A stretch of 64,000 nucleotides of DNA from CADCVT01 sp036389485 (lineage in GTDB: Bacteria > Actinomycetota > Thermoleophilia > Solirubrobacterales > Solirubrobacteraceae): contig DASVPR010000039.1 in assembly GCA_036389485.1 (NCBI GenBank), positions 1-64,000 of the forward strand. Direction: 5' to 3'. Under the pieces are notes generated by a model. The model worked only from the letters and a program-made list of their open reading frames with translations. It was not told where the DNA came from and did not search any database. The position numbers and the translations under genes are program-made. The stretch's first letter is position 1. Every line of letters begins with the position of its first letter. This document shows positions 1 through 7,655 of the stretch, piece after piece.

Positions 1-55
1 CCCGCGCCGCCGTCCGCGGCCGCCGCCGCGCGCCCGCCTTCCCCCGCGCGCGCCC

Positions 56-253
56 TCACTCCGCGAGCGGCGACGAGCGCTCGAAGCGCCCGGAGCTGAC
101 GCGCTCGCGGGTGCGCTGCAGCGCCGCGCCGACGAACTCGCGGAACAGCGGCGCGGGGCGCTCGGGGCGCGACTTGAACTCGGGGTGGAACTGCGAGGCG
201 ACGTAGAACGGGTGGTCGCGCAGCTCGATCACCTCGACGAGCTCCACGGCTGG
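56..253 (-). pseudogene. Remnant of a second CTP synthase C-terminus
   Basis: The minus strand encodes about 65 residues that align with the last part of the adjacent pyrG product, including VASQFHPEFKSRP (the His-x-Glu pair of the glutaminase triad) and PLFREFV, and then ends at a stop. No start codon or upstream domain of its own is present, because the homology begins right where the intact pyrG ends. The copy is clearly diverged (FYVASQ against FFVASQ, a different C-terminal tail), so it is not a recent duplication. It is most simply a relic of a tandem or replaced pyrG copy. Confidence 0.75.
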
Positions 254-261
254 GACGGTAA

Positions 262-1941
262 CTAACGCGTGGCTGATGCGGATGCCGAGGACGAGCGCAC
301 GACGGTGGGCTCCTCCTCGGGCGCCCGCTCGCGTGAGCGCTCGAGCGACGCGCGCACGAACTCCCGGAACAGGGGCTGCGGGCGCAGCGGGCGCGACTTG
401 AACTCGGGGTGGAACTGCGAGGCGACGAAGAACGGGTGCTCGGGCAGCTCCACGACCTCGACCAGCCGCTCGTCGGGCGAGGTGCCCGAACACACCAGGC
501 CCGCGTGCTCGAGGCGCTTGCGCAGGTGGTTGTTGACCTCGTAGCGGTGGCGGTGGCGCTCGTAGATCACGGCCTCGCCGTAGAGGTCGCGGGCGCGGGT
601 GCCGCCGTGGAGCTTGATGGGGTCGGCACCGAGGCGCATCGTGCCGCCGAGGTCCGCGACCTCCTTCTGCTCCGGCAGCAGGTCGATGACCGGGAACGGG
701 GTCTCGGGGTCGAACTCGGTCGAGTTCGCGCCCTCCATGCCGGCCACGTGCCGCGCGAACTCCGCGACCGCGATCTGCATGCCGAGGCAGATCCCGAGGT
801 ACGGGATCTGGCCCTCGCGGGCGACGCGCGCCGCGCGGATCTTGCCCTCGATCCCGCGGCCGCCGAAGCCGCCGGGCACCAGCACGCCGTCGGCGCGGGC
901 GACGCGCTCGAGCACGGCGTCGTCGTCGAGATCCTCGGAGTCGATCCAGTCGATGTCGACCTTCGTGCCGTGCGCGTACCCCGCGTGGCGGAGCGATTCG
1001 GACACGCTCAGGTACGCGTCCTCGAGCTTCACGTACTTGCCGACCAGTGCGATCCGGACGGTCTCGTCGGCGCCCTCCGCGCGCGTGATCAGCTCGCGCC
1101 AGCCCTCGAGCGCGGCCGGCGGGGCCTCGAGGCCGAGCGTGTCGAGGATCAGGTCGTCGACCTGCTGCTCGTGGTAGGCCAGCGGGACCTTGTAGATGTT
1201 GTCGACGTCGTACGCGGACACGACGGCCTCCGGCGGAAGGCTCGCGAACAGCGCGATCTTCTTGCGGATGTCCATCGACAGCGCCGACTCGCTGCGGCAC
1301 ATGAGCATGTCCGGCTGGATGCCGATGCGGCGCAGCTCGTTGACCGAGTGCTGCGTCGGCTTGGTCTTCAGCTCGCCGGCGTGCCCGATGTACGGGACGA
1401 GCGTGAGGTGGATGAACATGCAGTTGCGACGGCCGACGTCGACCGGGAACTGCCGGATGGCCTCGAGGAACGGCAGCGACTCGATGTCGCCGACGGTGCC
1501 GCCGATCTCGGTGATCACGACGTCGACGTCGCTGGACTCCGCGATTAGGCGGATCCGGTGTTTGATCTCGTCGGTGATGTGGGGCACGACCTGGACGGTC
1601 GCGCCGAGGTAGTCGCCGCGGCGCTCGCGCCGGATGACCGAGTTGTAGACGCCGCCGGCGGTGACGTTCGACGCGCGCGTGGTGTTCGCGTCCGTGTAGC
1701 GCTCGTAGTGGCCGAGGTCGAGGTCGGTCTCCGCCCCGTCCTCGGTCACGAAGACCTCGCCGTGCTGGTACGGCGACATCGTCCCGGGGTCGACGTTGAT
1801 GTACGGATCGAACTTCTGGAGCCCGACGCTGAGGCCACGCGAGACGAGGAGCCGCCCGATCGAGGAGGCGGCGATCCCCTTGCCGAGCGAGGAGACGACG
1901 CCGCCTGTGACGAAGATGAATCGGGTGTGGCCTTGTGGCAT
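262..1941 (-). CDS. pyrG: CTP synthase (glutamine-hydrolysing)
   Basis: This cytosolic enzyme converts UTP to CTP using ATP and ammonia released from glutamine. The N-terminal synthetase domain opens with FVTGGVVSSLGKGI, a P-loop. The C-terminal class I glutamine amidotransferase domain shows the nucleophile in GICLGMQ and the His/Glu pair in FHPEFKSRP. I start at the ATG giving MPQGHTRFIFVTGG, because that fits the family N-terminus; an in-frame ATG 42 bases upstream would add 14 atypical residues. The product is 559 aa, normal for the family, with a Ser/Ala-rich tail. It is the last gene of the recN-pyrG group, with a diverged pyrG 3' remnant immediately downstream. Confidence 0.96.
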   Translation of the reverse strand: MPQGHTRFIFVTGGVVSSLGKGIAASSIGRLLVSRGLSVGLQKFDPYINVDPGTMSPYQHGEVFVTEDGAETDLDLGHYERYTDANTTRASNVTAGGVYNSVIRRERRGDYLGATVQVVPHITDEIKHRIRLIAESSDVDVVITEIGGTVGDIESLPFLEAIRQFPVDVGRRNCMFIHLTLVPYIGHAGELKTKPTQHSVNELRRIGIQPDMLMCRSESALSMDIRKKIALFASLPPEAVVSAYDVDNIYKVPLAYHEQQVDDLILDTLGLEAPPAALEGWRELITRAEGADETVRIALVGKYVKLEDAYLSVSESLRHAGYAHGTKVDIDWIDSEDLDDDAVLERVARADGVLVPGGFGGRGIEGKIRAARVAREGQIPYLGICLGMQIAVAEFARHVAGMEGANSTEFDPETPFPVIDLLPEQKEVADLGGTMRLGADPIKLHGGTRARDLYGEAVIYERHRHRYEVNNHLRKRLEHAGLVCSGTSPDERLVEVVELPEHPFFVASQFHPEFKSRPLRPQPLFREFVRASLERSRERAPEEEPTVVRSSSASASATR

Positions 1942-2070
1942 GTCGGGCGCTTCCGAGTGTAGGCGTTGCCGGTCGAGAGCCACGGTACCGCCGGCCGCGG
2001 ACGGCGCCGCGCGCGCCTCCGAGGGGTGCCCGCACGTTGCGGAAAAGGGGGCGGCGACCCGTGGTCGCGC

Positions 2071-2259
2071 CTAGGCGCCGAGGAGGCGGCGCAGCGCGCG
2101 GCGCCTCTCGCCGCGCCGCGTGAGCTTCGCCTCGGACCGCTCGGCGGCGCAGTGGCGGCGCCACTCGTCGAGCGTCATCTCCGCCGGGACGTCGCAGTGC
2201 TCCACCTGGATGGCTCCGGTGGCGCGGATGGCGACGAGGCGGCGGGGGTTCTCGGTCAT
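2071..2259 (-). CDS. Small conserved-looking hypothetical protein
   Basis: This 62-residue open frame begins MTENPRRLVAIRATGAIQVEH and has a balanced composition, with a central DEWRRHC segment and a strongly basic C-terminal tail (RRGERRRALRRLLG). It sits between recN and pyrG on the same strand with short gaps, which suits a co-transcribed gene. I recognise no family. An alternative ATG lies 12 bases upstream. It could be a chance frame in GC-rich DNA, but it follows the operon direction and lacks the Arg/Ala/Pro monotony of most shadow frames here. Confidence 0.5.
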   Translation of the reverse strand: MTENPRRLVAIRATGAIQVEHCDVPAEMTLDEWRRHCAAERSEAKLTRRGERRRALRRLLGA

Positions 2260-2310
2260 CGCTCTGCTCAAGTGGTCGACTGCGCACCCGGTCTTCTTGA
2301 GGGCGTCCCG

Positions 2311-3981
2311 TCAGGCCGCCTTCCTCAGCTCCTGCGCGTGCCGGCGAGCGGCGAGGTCCGTGTCGTCGGCGCCGAGCATCCGGACCAGCTCGCCCACGAC
2401 GTCGCGCTCGGCGAGCTCGGTCACGGTCGTCAGCGCGGGCTCGACCGTCGTGTCCTTCGCGATCGAGAAGTGGCGCGCGGCGAGCGACGCGATCTGCGGC
2501 AGGTGGGTGATGCACACCACCTGGCGACCCTCGCCGAGCGCGCGCAGCTGCTCGCCGACCGCGCGCGCGGTCTGGCCGCCGACGCCGGCGTCGACCTCGT
2601 CGAACACGAGCGCCGCGTCGCTGCCGTCGTTCGCCGTCCCGAGCAGGGCGAGCATGACCCGCGACAGCTCGCCGCCGGAGGCAATGTCGCGCAGGGGCGC
2701 CGCGGGCACGCCGGGGTTCGGCGCGATGAGGAACTCGACCGCGTCGGCGCCGGTCGGCCCCGGCTCGCGCTCGGTGACCGCGACCTCGAACGCCGCACCC
2801 TCCATCGCGAGATCGGCGAGCCGCGCCCGCACGCCGGCCGCGAGCTTCGGCGCCGCCTTCAGCCGCGCCTTGCGCAGCGCGGCCGCCCGTGACGCCCGTT
2901 CCACGACCGTCTCTCGCAACGCCGCCGTGGCCTCCTCGAGCGCCGCGTCCGCGTTCGCCAGCTCGTCCCGACGCCGCCGGCACTCCTCCGCGTGCGCCAG
3001 TACCGCGGCGATCGAGCCGCCGTGCTTACGCTTCAGCCGGTCGAGCGCGGCGAGCCGCTCCTCGACCGCCTCCAGCCGGCCGGGCTCGCCCTCCAACCCC
3101 TCGCCATACCGGCGAAGCTCGCCCGCGAGGTCGCCGGCCTCGACCGCCAGCGCCCGCAGCCGCTCAGTGAGCGGATCGAGCGCGGGGTCGACGCCCGCCA
3201 CGCCGTCGAGCGCCCGCTCCCCCATCCTCATCATGTCCAGGGGCGCGGGGGAATCGGTGGTGGAGGGGTCGAGGGCCTCGGCGGCGCCGAGGGAGGCGGC
3301 GCGGAGGGCCTCGAGGTGGCGGAGGCGGCCTCGTTCGGCGAGCAGCTCGGCCTCCTCGGGCTCCGAAGGGCCGGCCTCCTCGATCTCGGCGAGCTCGAAC
3401 TCGAGGAGGTCGAGCTCGCGATCGCGGGCTCCCGCTCGTTCGCGCAGGCCGTCGAGCGACGCCTCGAGCTCGCGGACGCGCGCGTGGACCGCCGCGCACT
3501 CCGCCCGCGCGGCGAGGTGCGCCGCGCCGCAGAACCCGTCGAGCAGCTCGAGCTGCGCGGACGCGAGCGTCAGCCGCCGGTGCTCGTGCTGGCCGTAGAA
3601 CGCGACGAGCTCGCCGGCGAGGTCGCGCAGGTCGCCGACCGTGGCGCTGCGCCCGCAGACGTACGCTCGCGATCGCCCCTCCGCCGACACCCGCCGCGCG
3701 AGGACGACCTCCTCCGCGTCCGCCGGGAGGCGCTCCCCCAGCTCCCCGCGCAACGCCGCGGGCAGCTCGAACACCCCCTCGACCCACGCCTCCGGCGCCC
3801 CCGGCCGCACGATCCCCGGCCGCGGCTTGCCGCCGAGCAGCAGGTCGAGCGCGTGCGCGAGCATCGTCTTGCCCGCGCCCGTCTCTCCCGTGAGCACGGT
3901 GAGCCCCGGCCCGAGACGCAGCTCGGCCCGGTCGATCAACAGGAGGTTCTCGACGCGCAGCTCCAACAGCACGTCGCACAC
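2311..3981 (-). CDS. recN: DNA repair protein RecN
   Basis: RecN is an SMC-like ATPase acting at DNA double-strand breaks. The 556-residue protein has the Walker A motif GETGAGKT near residue 35, long Glu/Arg/Ala-rich coiled-coil arms in the middle (about 150-350), and a C-terminal ATPase half with the signature LSRVMLAL and Walker B ALVFDEVDAGVGG, followed by CITHLPQIA. The length is normal. The tlyA-nadK-recN order matches the conserved arrangement in Firmicutes and actinobacteria and suggests shared transcription. No LexA box was identified. Confidence 0.95.
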   Translation of the reverse strand: MCDVLLELRVENLLLIDRAELRLGPGLTVLTGETGAGKTMLAHALDLLLGGKPRPGIVRPGAPEAWVEGVFELPAALRGELGERLPADAEEVVLARRVSAEGRSRAYVCGRSATVGDLRDLAGELVAFYGQHEHRRLTLASAQLELLDGFCGAAHLAARAECAAVHARVRELEASLDGLRERAGARDRELDLLEFELAEIEEAGPSEPEEAELLAERGRLRHLEALRAASLGAAEALDPSTTDSPAPLDMMRMGERALDGVAGVDPALDPLTERLRALAVEAGDLAGELRRYGEGLEGEPGRLEAVEERLAALDRLKRKHGGSIAAVLAHAEECRRRRDELANADAALEEATAALRETVVERASRAAALRKARLKAAPKLAAGVRARLADLAMEGAAFEVAVTEREPGPTGADAVEFLIAPNPGVPAAPLRDIASGGELSRVMLALLGTANDGSDAALVFDEVDAGVGGQTARAVGEQLRALGEGRQVVCITHLPQIASLAARHFSIAKDTTVEPALTTVTELAERDVVGELVRMLGADDTDLAARRHAQELRKAA

Positions 3982-4080
3982 CGTGCCACCGGGACCCGAC
4001 GGATCGGGCGCGATGGCGCAAAGCCCGGTGGGAGGGGGCGCGGAATCGTCACGAAGCGGCGCGAAGGCGCGCGCCTCGCC

Positions 4081-4926
4081 CTACGACGACAGCCGGCCGA
4101 ACTTCTGCCGCAGGCGCCGGTAGAACGACGTCTCCGCGACCTGGGCGAGGTTCGCGACCTCGTGGCGGAACGTCGCGGAGACCGCGTCCCCCGGCGGCAG
4201 CTCGCCGACCGGGCGGCCGTCGACGATCACGTCCACGACGTCGCGGCCCCGGTTGTGGACGGTGAGCGTGTCGTTCGGCGCGACGACCAACGCGCGGGCC
4301 GTCAGCGAGTGCGGCGCGATGAACGACACCGCGAAGCCCTCCACGCCCCACGCCATGACCGGCCCGGCGTTCGCGAGGTTGTAGCCGGTGGACCCCGCCG
4401 GCGTGGCGATGACCAGCCCGTCGCAGCGCACCGAGCCGAGCTCCGCGTCCTCGATCGCGTACGCCAGCTGCGCGACCCGCTCCCCGACCTTCCGGTGGAT
4501 CGAGACGTCGTTGATCGCGGCCTTGTCGCCGTCGAGCCCGCTGAGCATCACCGCCGGCAGCTTCAGGATCTCGAACTCCCGCGCGAAGGCCCGCGCGAAG
4601 CCGTCCGAGAGGTCGTCGCGCTCGATCGTCGCGAGGAAGCCCACCTCGCCGAAGTTCATCGCGAACACGGGCACGTCGGTGCTCGCGAACTCGCGCAGCG
4701 CGCGCAGGATCGTGCCGTCGCCCCCGAGGACGATGCAGAGGTCGACGCCCTCGTCCGAGTCCTCGTCGACGGCCATCCCGGCCCGCGCCTCGAGCCGGTG
4801 CTTCGCCGTCTCGTCGCGATCGAAGCGCAGCTCGTAGCCCGCGGCCCGAGCCGTGGCGAGCAGAGCCTCGAACGCGGCCTCGGTGTCCTCGACGACCCGG
4901 TGCGTCAGGACGCGCGCCGCGCTCAC
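4081..4926 (-). CDS. nadK: NAD kinase
   Basis: This enzyme phosphorylates NAD to NADP using ATP or polyphosphate in the cytosol. Diagnostic motifs are LGGDGTILRA, the NDVSIHRK segment and GSTGYNLANAGP, followed by the usual beta-rich C-terminal half. The frame is open far upstream, but I start at the GTG giving MSAARVLTHRVV because its GTGA overlaps the tlyA stop by four bases, the coupling common in this genome. The resulting 281 aa is normal for the family. It lies in the tlyA-nadK-recN operon. Confidence 0.94.
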   Translation of the reverse strand: MSAARVLTHRVVEDTEAAFEALLATARAAGYELRFDRDETAKHRLEARAGMAVDEDSDEGVDLCIVLGGDGTILRALREFASTDVPVFAMNFGEVGFLATIERDDLSDGFARAFAREFEILKLPAVMLSGLDGDKAAINDVSIHRKVGERVAQLAYAIEDAELGSVRCDGLVIATPAGSTGYNLANAGPVMAWGVEGFAVSFIAPHSLTARALVVAPNDTLTVHNRGRDVVDVIVDGRPVGELPPGDAVSATFRHEVANLAQVAETSFYRRLRQKFGRLSS

Positions 4927-5699
4927 GAGGGCTCGACCCCGCGCGCCGCGGCCTCGAGGTCGACGACGGCGCCCGCGCGCCCCGGCTCGGCGAGCCAGAC
5001 GAACGTCTCCCGGTTGCCCTTCGGCCCCGGCAGCCCGCTGGACGCGAACCCGAGCACGGACCCGTCCCACGACCGCGCCACGGCCAGCAATGCGTCCCGC
5101 CGGGCAACAGCGGACCGGACGACCCCGTTCTTCCCGACCCGCGAGCGACCGACCTCGAACTGTGGCTTGACCAGCACCAGCGCGTCGAACCGCGGCGCCG
5201 CGCACGCGAGCACCGCCGGCAGGACCTTCGTCGCCGAGATGAAGGAGACGTCGACCACGACGAGATCCGGCGCGAACGGGAGCACGGAACGGTCGAGCGA
5301 GCGGGCGTTCAACCGGAGCGGAACCACGCGGGGGTCGGAACGCAGCCCGGGATCGAGCTCGCCGTCCGCGACGTCCACGGCGACCACACACGAGGCGCCC
5401 CGCCGCAGGAGCACGTCCGTGAACCCGCCCGTCGAAGCCCCGACGTCGAGCGCGAGCCGCCCGGCGACGTCCACGCCGAAGGCATCGAGCGCGTTGACCA
5501 ACTTCCGCCCGCCCCGCGACACGAACCGCTCCGCCTCCGCGACCGACACCGCCGCATCGGGCGCGACGAGCTGCGCCGGCCGCGACGCGCGCACGCCCGA
5601 GACCAGCACTTCCCCCGCCGCCACGGACGCGGCCGCACGCGCGCGCGAAGAGAAGAGCCCGCGCTCCGCGAGCAGGCTGTCGAGGCGGACGCGGGCCAT
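4923..5699 (-). CDS. tlyA: TlyA family rRNA 2'-O-methyltransferase
   Basis: TlyA methylates 2'-OH groups of cytidines in 16S and 23S rRNA and affects capreomycin sensitivity in other actinobacteria. The N-terminal S4 RNA-binding domain begins RVRLDSLLAERGLFSSRARA. The FtsJ-like SAM domain has LALDVGASTGGFTDVLLRRGA, DLVVVDVSFIS and the catalytic-region LVKPQFE. I chose the ATG giving MARVRLDSL because the S4 fold begins there; an upstream ATG would add 14 residues. The product is 258 aa. It is the first gene of the tlyA-nadK-recN group and diverges from a small membrane-protein gene. Confidence 0.93.
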   Translation of the reverse strand: MARVRLDSLLAERGLFSSRARAAASVAAGEVLVSGVRASRPAQLVAPDAAVSVAEAERFVSRGGRKLVNALDAFGVDVAGRLALDVGASTGGFTDVLLRRGASCVVAVDVADGELDPGLRSDPRVVPLRLNARSLDRSVLPFAPDLVVVDVSFISATKVLPAVLACAAPRFDALVLVKPQFEVGRSRVGKNGVVRSAVARRDALLAVARSWDGSVLGFASSGLPGPKGNRETFVWLAEPGRAGAVVDLEAAARGVEPS

Positions 5700-5747
5700 G
5701 TGCAGGGGAAGTGTGCCGGAGGAGCGCGTACTGTGAAGCAACGCACA

Positions 5748-5763
5748 TTGACTGGCCAGTCAA
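5748..5763. promoter_or_regulatory. Perfect 16-bp palindrome between divergent genes
   Basis: TTGACTGGCCAGTCAA is a perfect palindrome midway between tlyA and the divergent membrane-protein gene. Each arm also reads as a -35-like TTGACT, so it may serve as a shared -35 region and repressor operator for both directions. It resembles TetR-type operators in symmetry, but no regulator is known for it. Confidence 0.45.
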
Positions 5764-5784
5764 CCGGCCACACTGTCATGTGCG

Positions 5785-6123
5785 ATGACCGCCCTGCGCC
5801 TCATCCCCCTCCCGGTCCACTCGGCCATCGAGATGCTCTTCGGCCTCGCGCTCGGCGTCGCGCCGTTCGCGCTCGGCCTGAGCGCCGCGGCCGCGTTCGT
5901 CGGCGTCGTCGCCGGCGTGCTGATCGTCGGGCTCGCGCTCCACTCGCTCGACGCGGACCTGCACCTCAGCGCCCACCTCGCCGGCGACCAGGGCCTCGCC
6001 CTCGGGCTCGCCGTCGCGGCGGCGATCATGACTGCGACCGACGCGACCGCCGCCGCGCTCTTCGCGCTCGCCGCGGGCCTGCAGCTGATCCTGATCCTCG
6101 CGACGCGCTACAGCGCCCGGTGA
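5785..6123 (+). CDS. Small four-helix membrane protein
   Basis: The 112-residue product is almost entirely hydrophobic, with about four predicted membrane segments (near residues 15-33, 36-55, 70-88 and 90-108) joined by very short loops, one carrying DADLHLSAHLAGD. I do not recognise a named family. It is transcribed divergently from tlyA behind a 16-bp palindrome and ends just before a strong intrinsic terminator, so it is probably monocistronic and controlled on its own. Confidence 0.75.
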   Translation: MTALRLIPLPVHSAIEMLFGLALGVAPFALGLSAAAAFVGVVAGVLIVGLALHSLDADLHLSAHLAGDQGLALGLAVAAAIMTATDATAAALFALAAGLQLILILATRYSAR

Positions 6124-6187
6124 CCCTCCAAGCTTCCCTCAGAGCACGCAGAACAAGCAGACCCACATAGCAGTATCTCTCCTCCCC

Positions 6188-6219
6188 GAAACGGCCCGCC
6201 CACCCAGGCGGGCCGTTTC
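6188..6219 (+). terminator. Intrinsic terminator hairpin
   Basis: A perfect 13-bp stem (GAAACGGCCCGCC with GGCGGGCCGTTTC) closes a 6-base loop and is followed by ATTT. It lies 65 bases after the membrane-protein stop codon and probably ends that transcript. Confidence 0.8.
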
Positions 6220-6240
6220 ATTTGGTGGGGTCCTCGGCGC

Positions 6241-6711
6241 GCGAAGGCGATGGGCCTCGCAACGAGCGTCAACACGCAGATCGGCCCGGAGACGATCGCG
6301 CAGCTGCCGGCGCTGCTCGACTGCCTCGTCGAGGTCGGCGCGACCCACTGGCAGATCCAGCTCACGGTCGCGATGGGCAACGCCGTCGACAACCCGGACC
6401 TGATCCTCCAGCCGCATCAGCTGCTCGAGCTGCACGAGCGCGGGCGGCGCGAGCGCGTCGTCAAGGTCGAGGACGCGGGGCGCGACTCGTTCTCCGTCGG
6501 CCCCGACGACCCCGAGAACGGCGCCGGCCGGGTGCCGCCGGCCCTCCGCATGTGCCACGGCTGCTCGCGGTTCGTCCTGCCCGACGAGACCGACTGCCCG
6601 TTCTGCGCCGGTGACCTCGACGAGCTCGACCGCGAGCACGAGCGGGTACGCGCGTACCGCCGCGAGCTGATCCGGCAGGTCGAGGAGGAGATCCGGCGGG
6701 CGACGGCCTGA
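6241..6711 (+). pseudogene. Truncated radical-SAM-like protein with zinc-ribbon tail
   Basis: The first 60 residues (GLATSVNTQIG... GATHWQIQLTVAMG) read like the middle of a radical SAM barrel, where beta strands carry SVNT and WQIQL. The upstream half with the CxxxCxxC cluster is absent, because a terminator stem stands immediately before it. After residue 66 the sequence changes to an unrelated hydrophilic stretch ending in CHGC...CPFC, a small zinc-ribbon, and a charged helix. An ATG at 6250 could allow translation of 153 residues, but radical SAM chemistry is impossible without the cluster motif. It appears to be a 5'-deleted, possibly chimeric relic. Confidence 0.55.
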
Positions 6712-6716
6712 GGGCG

Positions 6717-7655
6717 TCAGGCCGCCGGTGCGCGCAGCGGCGAGAGCCGCTCCGAGCCGAGCGCCTCGCGCAGCGCCGCGGCGACCTCGTCCATCGCGTC
6801 GTGCGCCGCGTCGACGCCGCCGCGCCAGCGGAAGAAGCCGTGGACCATGCCCTCGTAGCAGGAGGCCCGTGCCTCGACGCCCGCCTCGCGCAGCCGCTCC
6901 GCGTACGCGACGCCCTCGTCGCGGAGCGGGTCGTACTCGGCGCCGACGACGAGCGCCGGCGGCAGCCCCGCCAGGTCGTCGGCCAGGATCGGGGACACGT
7001 CGGGGTCGTCGGCGCCGTCCGGCGCGTACGCCGCCCAGCAGAGCTGCATGTGGTCGCGCGCGAGGCCGTACTCCCAGCTCCCGCGGGTCTCGTAGGAGCC
7101 CGTCGAGCATGTCGCGTCGATCGCCGGATAGACGAGCGCCTGGAACATGAGCTCGGACCGGAAGCGCCGCGCGAGCACCGCCGCCAGGTTTCCCCCCGCG
7201 CTGTCGCCGGCCACCGCGATCCGCGCCGGATCGACGCCGAGCGAACCGGCCGAGCGCTGCACCCACCGCAGCGCGTTCTCGCAGTCCTCGAGCTGCGCGG
7301 GATGCTGGTGCTCGGGCGCCAGGCGGTAGTCGACCGACGCCACCACGGCGCCCGCCGCGTTGCACAGCGCGCGGCACAGCGCGTCGTGGGCGTCGATAGT
7401 GCCCAGGATCCAGCCGCCGCCGTGGATCCACAGGACGCACGGCAAAGGCGAGTCCTCGGGAGCGTCCTTCGGCACGAAGACGCGCACGCGCACGCCGCCG
7501 GCGTCCTCGTCGCTGACGCGGTCGACCGGCTCCGCCGGCCCGACGTACGTCAGGCAGCCCGCCGCATACTGCTCGCGCGCCTCCTCCAGGCTCCGCGGCG
7601 CCGGAAGCTCCTTCCCGGCGTCCAGGATCTCCTTGACCTGAGGGTGGACGGGCAT
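6717..7655 (-). CDS. HSL-family alpha/beta hydrolase (esterase)
   Basis: A 312-residue cytosolic carboxylesterase of the hormone-sensitive-lipase family. The oxyanion-hole motif HGGGW lies near residue 78, the nucleophile elbow GDSAGG near 149, and the acid and base residues are in EYDPLRDEG and MVHGFF. The natural substrate is unknown; the family hydrolyses short acyl esters. Its ATG begins the base after the dxs stop, so it is probably translated from the dxs transcript. It is not part of the conserved isoprenoid set and may be a lineage-specific addition. Confidence 0.88.
   Translation of the reverse strand: MPVHPQVKEILDAGKELPAPRSLEEAREQYAAGCLTYVGPAEPVDRVSDEDAGGVRVRVFVPKDAPEDSPLPCVLWIHGGGWILGTIDAHDALCRALCNAAGAVVASVDYRLAPEHQHPAQLEDCENALRWVQRSAGSLGVDPARIAVAGDSAGGNLAAVLARRFRSELMFQALVYPAIDATCSTGSYETRGSWEYGLARDHMQLCWAAYAPDGADDPDVSPILADDLAGLPPALVVGAEYDPLRDEGVAYAERLREAGVEARASCYEGMVHGFFRWRGGVDAAHDAMDEVAAALREALGSERLSPLRAPAA

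Noticed and set aside
56..2983. A 975-codon open frame on the minus strand running across pyrG and recN
   Set aside because: It is Arg/Ala/Gly-rich shadow sequence of pyrG in another frame; only its last 65 codons show homology, reported as the pyrG remnant.
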